In this document: positions 63,303-64,000 of the stretch, piece by piece
Position numbering within the stretch: the stretch's first letter is position 1
Layout of the letters: each line of letters starts with the position of its first letter
From: Hymenobacter rubripertinctus
Lineage (GTDB): Bacteria > Bacteroidota > Bacteroidia > Cytophagales > Hymenobacteraceae
DNA length: 64,000 bases
Direction of reading: 5' to 3'
Assembly (NCBI RefSeq): GCF_003583925.1
Contig: NZ_QYCN01000008.1
Span: 62,001 to 126,000 of the forward strand
Notes under the pieces: generated by a model
The model's database searches: none
The model's input: only the letters and a program-made list of their open reading frames with translations
Told to the model about the DNA's origin: nothing
Translations under genes and position numbers: made by a program

Positions 63303-64000
63303 ATGCAGGTTTTGAAATTCGGAGGCTCGTCGGTGGCAACGGCCGAAAATATGTTCAGAGTGCTGAATCTGGCCGAAGCGGCGGCCCGGCACGCGCCCAC
63401 GGTGGTCGTGGTATCGGCCCTGGGCGGCGTGACCGACGCGCTGATTGCGGCCGGCCGCCGCGCCGCCGCCGCCGACGGCAGCTACCGGGACTTGCTGCGG
63501 GAGCTGGAGCTGCGCCACCTGGAGGCTGTGCGTGGCCTGCTCCCACTCACGGGCCAGAGTGCCGCGCTGAGTTTGATAAAAACCAACTGCAACGAGCTGG
63601 AAAGCCTCTGCGACGGCGTATTTGCCCTCGGCGAGCTGTCGGCGCGTACCCTGGACCGGCTGGTGGGCTACGGCGAGTTGCTCTCGTCGCGGCTGGTGGC
63701 GGCGGGGCTGGGCGCGCGGGGCACGGCCCACCAGTGGCTGGATAGCCGTCAGCTCATCCGCACCGATGCCCGCTACGGCCACGCCACCGTTGATTTCGCC
63801 GCTACTAACCCCCTCATTCAGGCCGCTGCCACCGGCGAAGTGGCGCTGTACGTGGCCCCCGGCTTCGTGGCCGGCGCCCCCGACGGCACCACCACCACCC
63901 TGGGCCGCGGCGGCTCCGACTACACGGCCGCCATTTTCGCCGGGGCGCTGGGGGCCGAGAAGCTGGAAATCTGGACCGACGTGAGCGGGATGATGACCGC
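63303..64000 (+). CDS. thrA: Aspartate kinase, probably the N-terminus of bifunctional aspartokinase/homoserine dehydrogenase (3' end cut)
   Basis: About 232 residues are present before the window ends. The start MQVLKFGGSSVATAENMFRV carries the KFGGSS phosphate-binding motif (K5), and VVVVSALGGVTDAL, LLSSRLVAAGL and TTTLGRGGSDYTAA complete the aspartokinase active site. The enzyme makes aspartyl phosphate for Lys, Thr and Met synthesis. In Bacteroidota the Thr-linked form is fused to homoserine dehydrogenase, and the Thr-rich leader supports the thrA name. The C-terminal dehydrogenase is outside the window and is inferred. Confidence 0.9.
   Translation, partial: MQVLKFGGSSVATAENMFRVLNLAEAAARHAPTVVVVSALGGVTDALIAAGRRAAAADGSYRDLLRELELRHLEAVRGLLPLTGQSAALSLIKTNCNELESLCDGVFALGELSARTLDRLVGYGELLSSRLVAAGLGARGTAHQWLDSRQLIRTDARYGHATVDFAATNPLIQAAATGEVALYVAPGFVAGAPDGTTTTLGRGGSDYTAAIFAGALGAEKLEIWTDVSGMMT

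Overview
The window looks like a chromosomal segment of a high-GC Bacteroidota, most probably Hymenobacter or a close relative. Support comes from GC-rich codon use, two cargo proteins with type IX secretion C-terminal domains, Bacteroidota-type TAnnTTTG promoter elements, scarce Shine-Dalgarno sequences and Bacteroidota gene families (DUF4783, DUF6799, TSP3-OmpA proteins). I saw no rRNA, tRNA, CRISPR array or intact transposase.

Layout. 1-4.4 kb: a partial beta-propeller outer-membrane protein, a 2OG-Fe(II) oxygenase and a chromate transporter. 4.5-10.9 kb: a minus-strand nucleotide-sugar cluster (rfbA, WbpP-like epimerase, rfbB, galE, WbpA-like dehydrogenase, WbpD-like acetyltransferase) with a palindrome in almost every gap. 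11-14 kb: prmC divergent from ribD, then rplU-rpmA. 14-22 kb: class Ia ribonucleotide reductase, with nrdB and nrdA split by two type IX cargo genes (metallophosphoesterase, CotH-like) and three DnaA-box-like sites upstream of nrdB. 22-28 kb: an accessory region with an AT-rich BCS1-like AAA+ ATPase, a DUF433/PIN-like toxin-antitoxin pair flanked by a 47-base repeat, a frameshifted pseudogene and a gene remnant. 28-38 kb: small exported proteins, a GNAT-nitrilase fusion, two paralogous small cytoplasmic proteins, tandem M13 metallopeptidases and an old yellow enzyme. 38-46 kb: pirin, an Rrf2 regulator, an orphan membrane-fusion-like protein, an orphan acyl carrier protein, PPK2, an acyltransferase, a hydrolase-fold protein without its serine, and Hsp20. 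46-55 kb: GH25 lysozyme, RlpA, CbpA-CbpM, TSP3-OmpA, a ZIP transporter and lipoproteins. 55-64 kb: nadC, gpmI, yjbQ, a beta-helix lipoprotein, prfA and the start of an aspartokinase (thrA-like) gene.

The most interesting element is upstream of that last gene: a 30-codon open frame ending in Ser-Thr-Thr-Ile-Thr-Thr-Thr-Cys, followed by mutually exclusive stem-loops and a U-run. This has the layout of a classical threonine/isoleucine transcription attenuator. A second theme is the very high density of long intergenic inverted repeats. Several share GTCATyCTGA ends with unrelated cores, and some reach into the stop codons of neighbouring genes.
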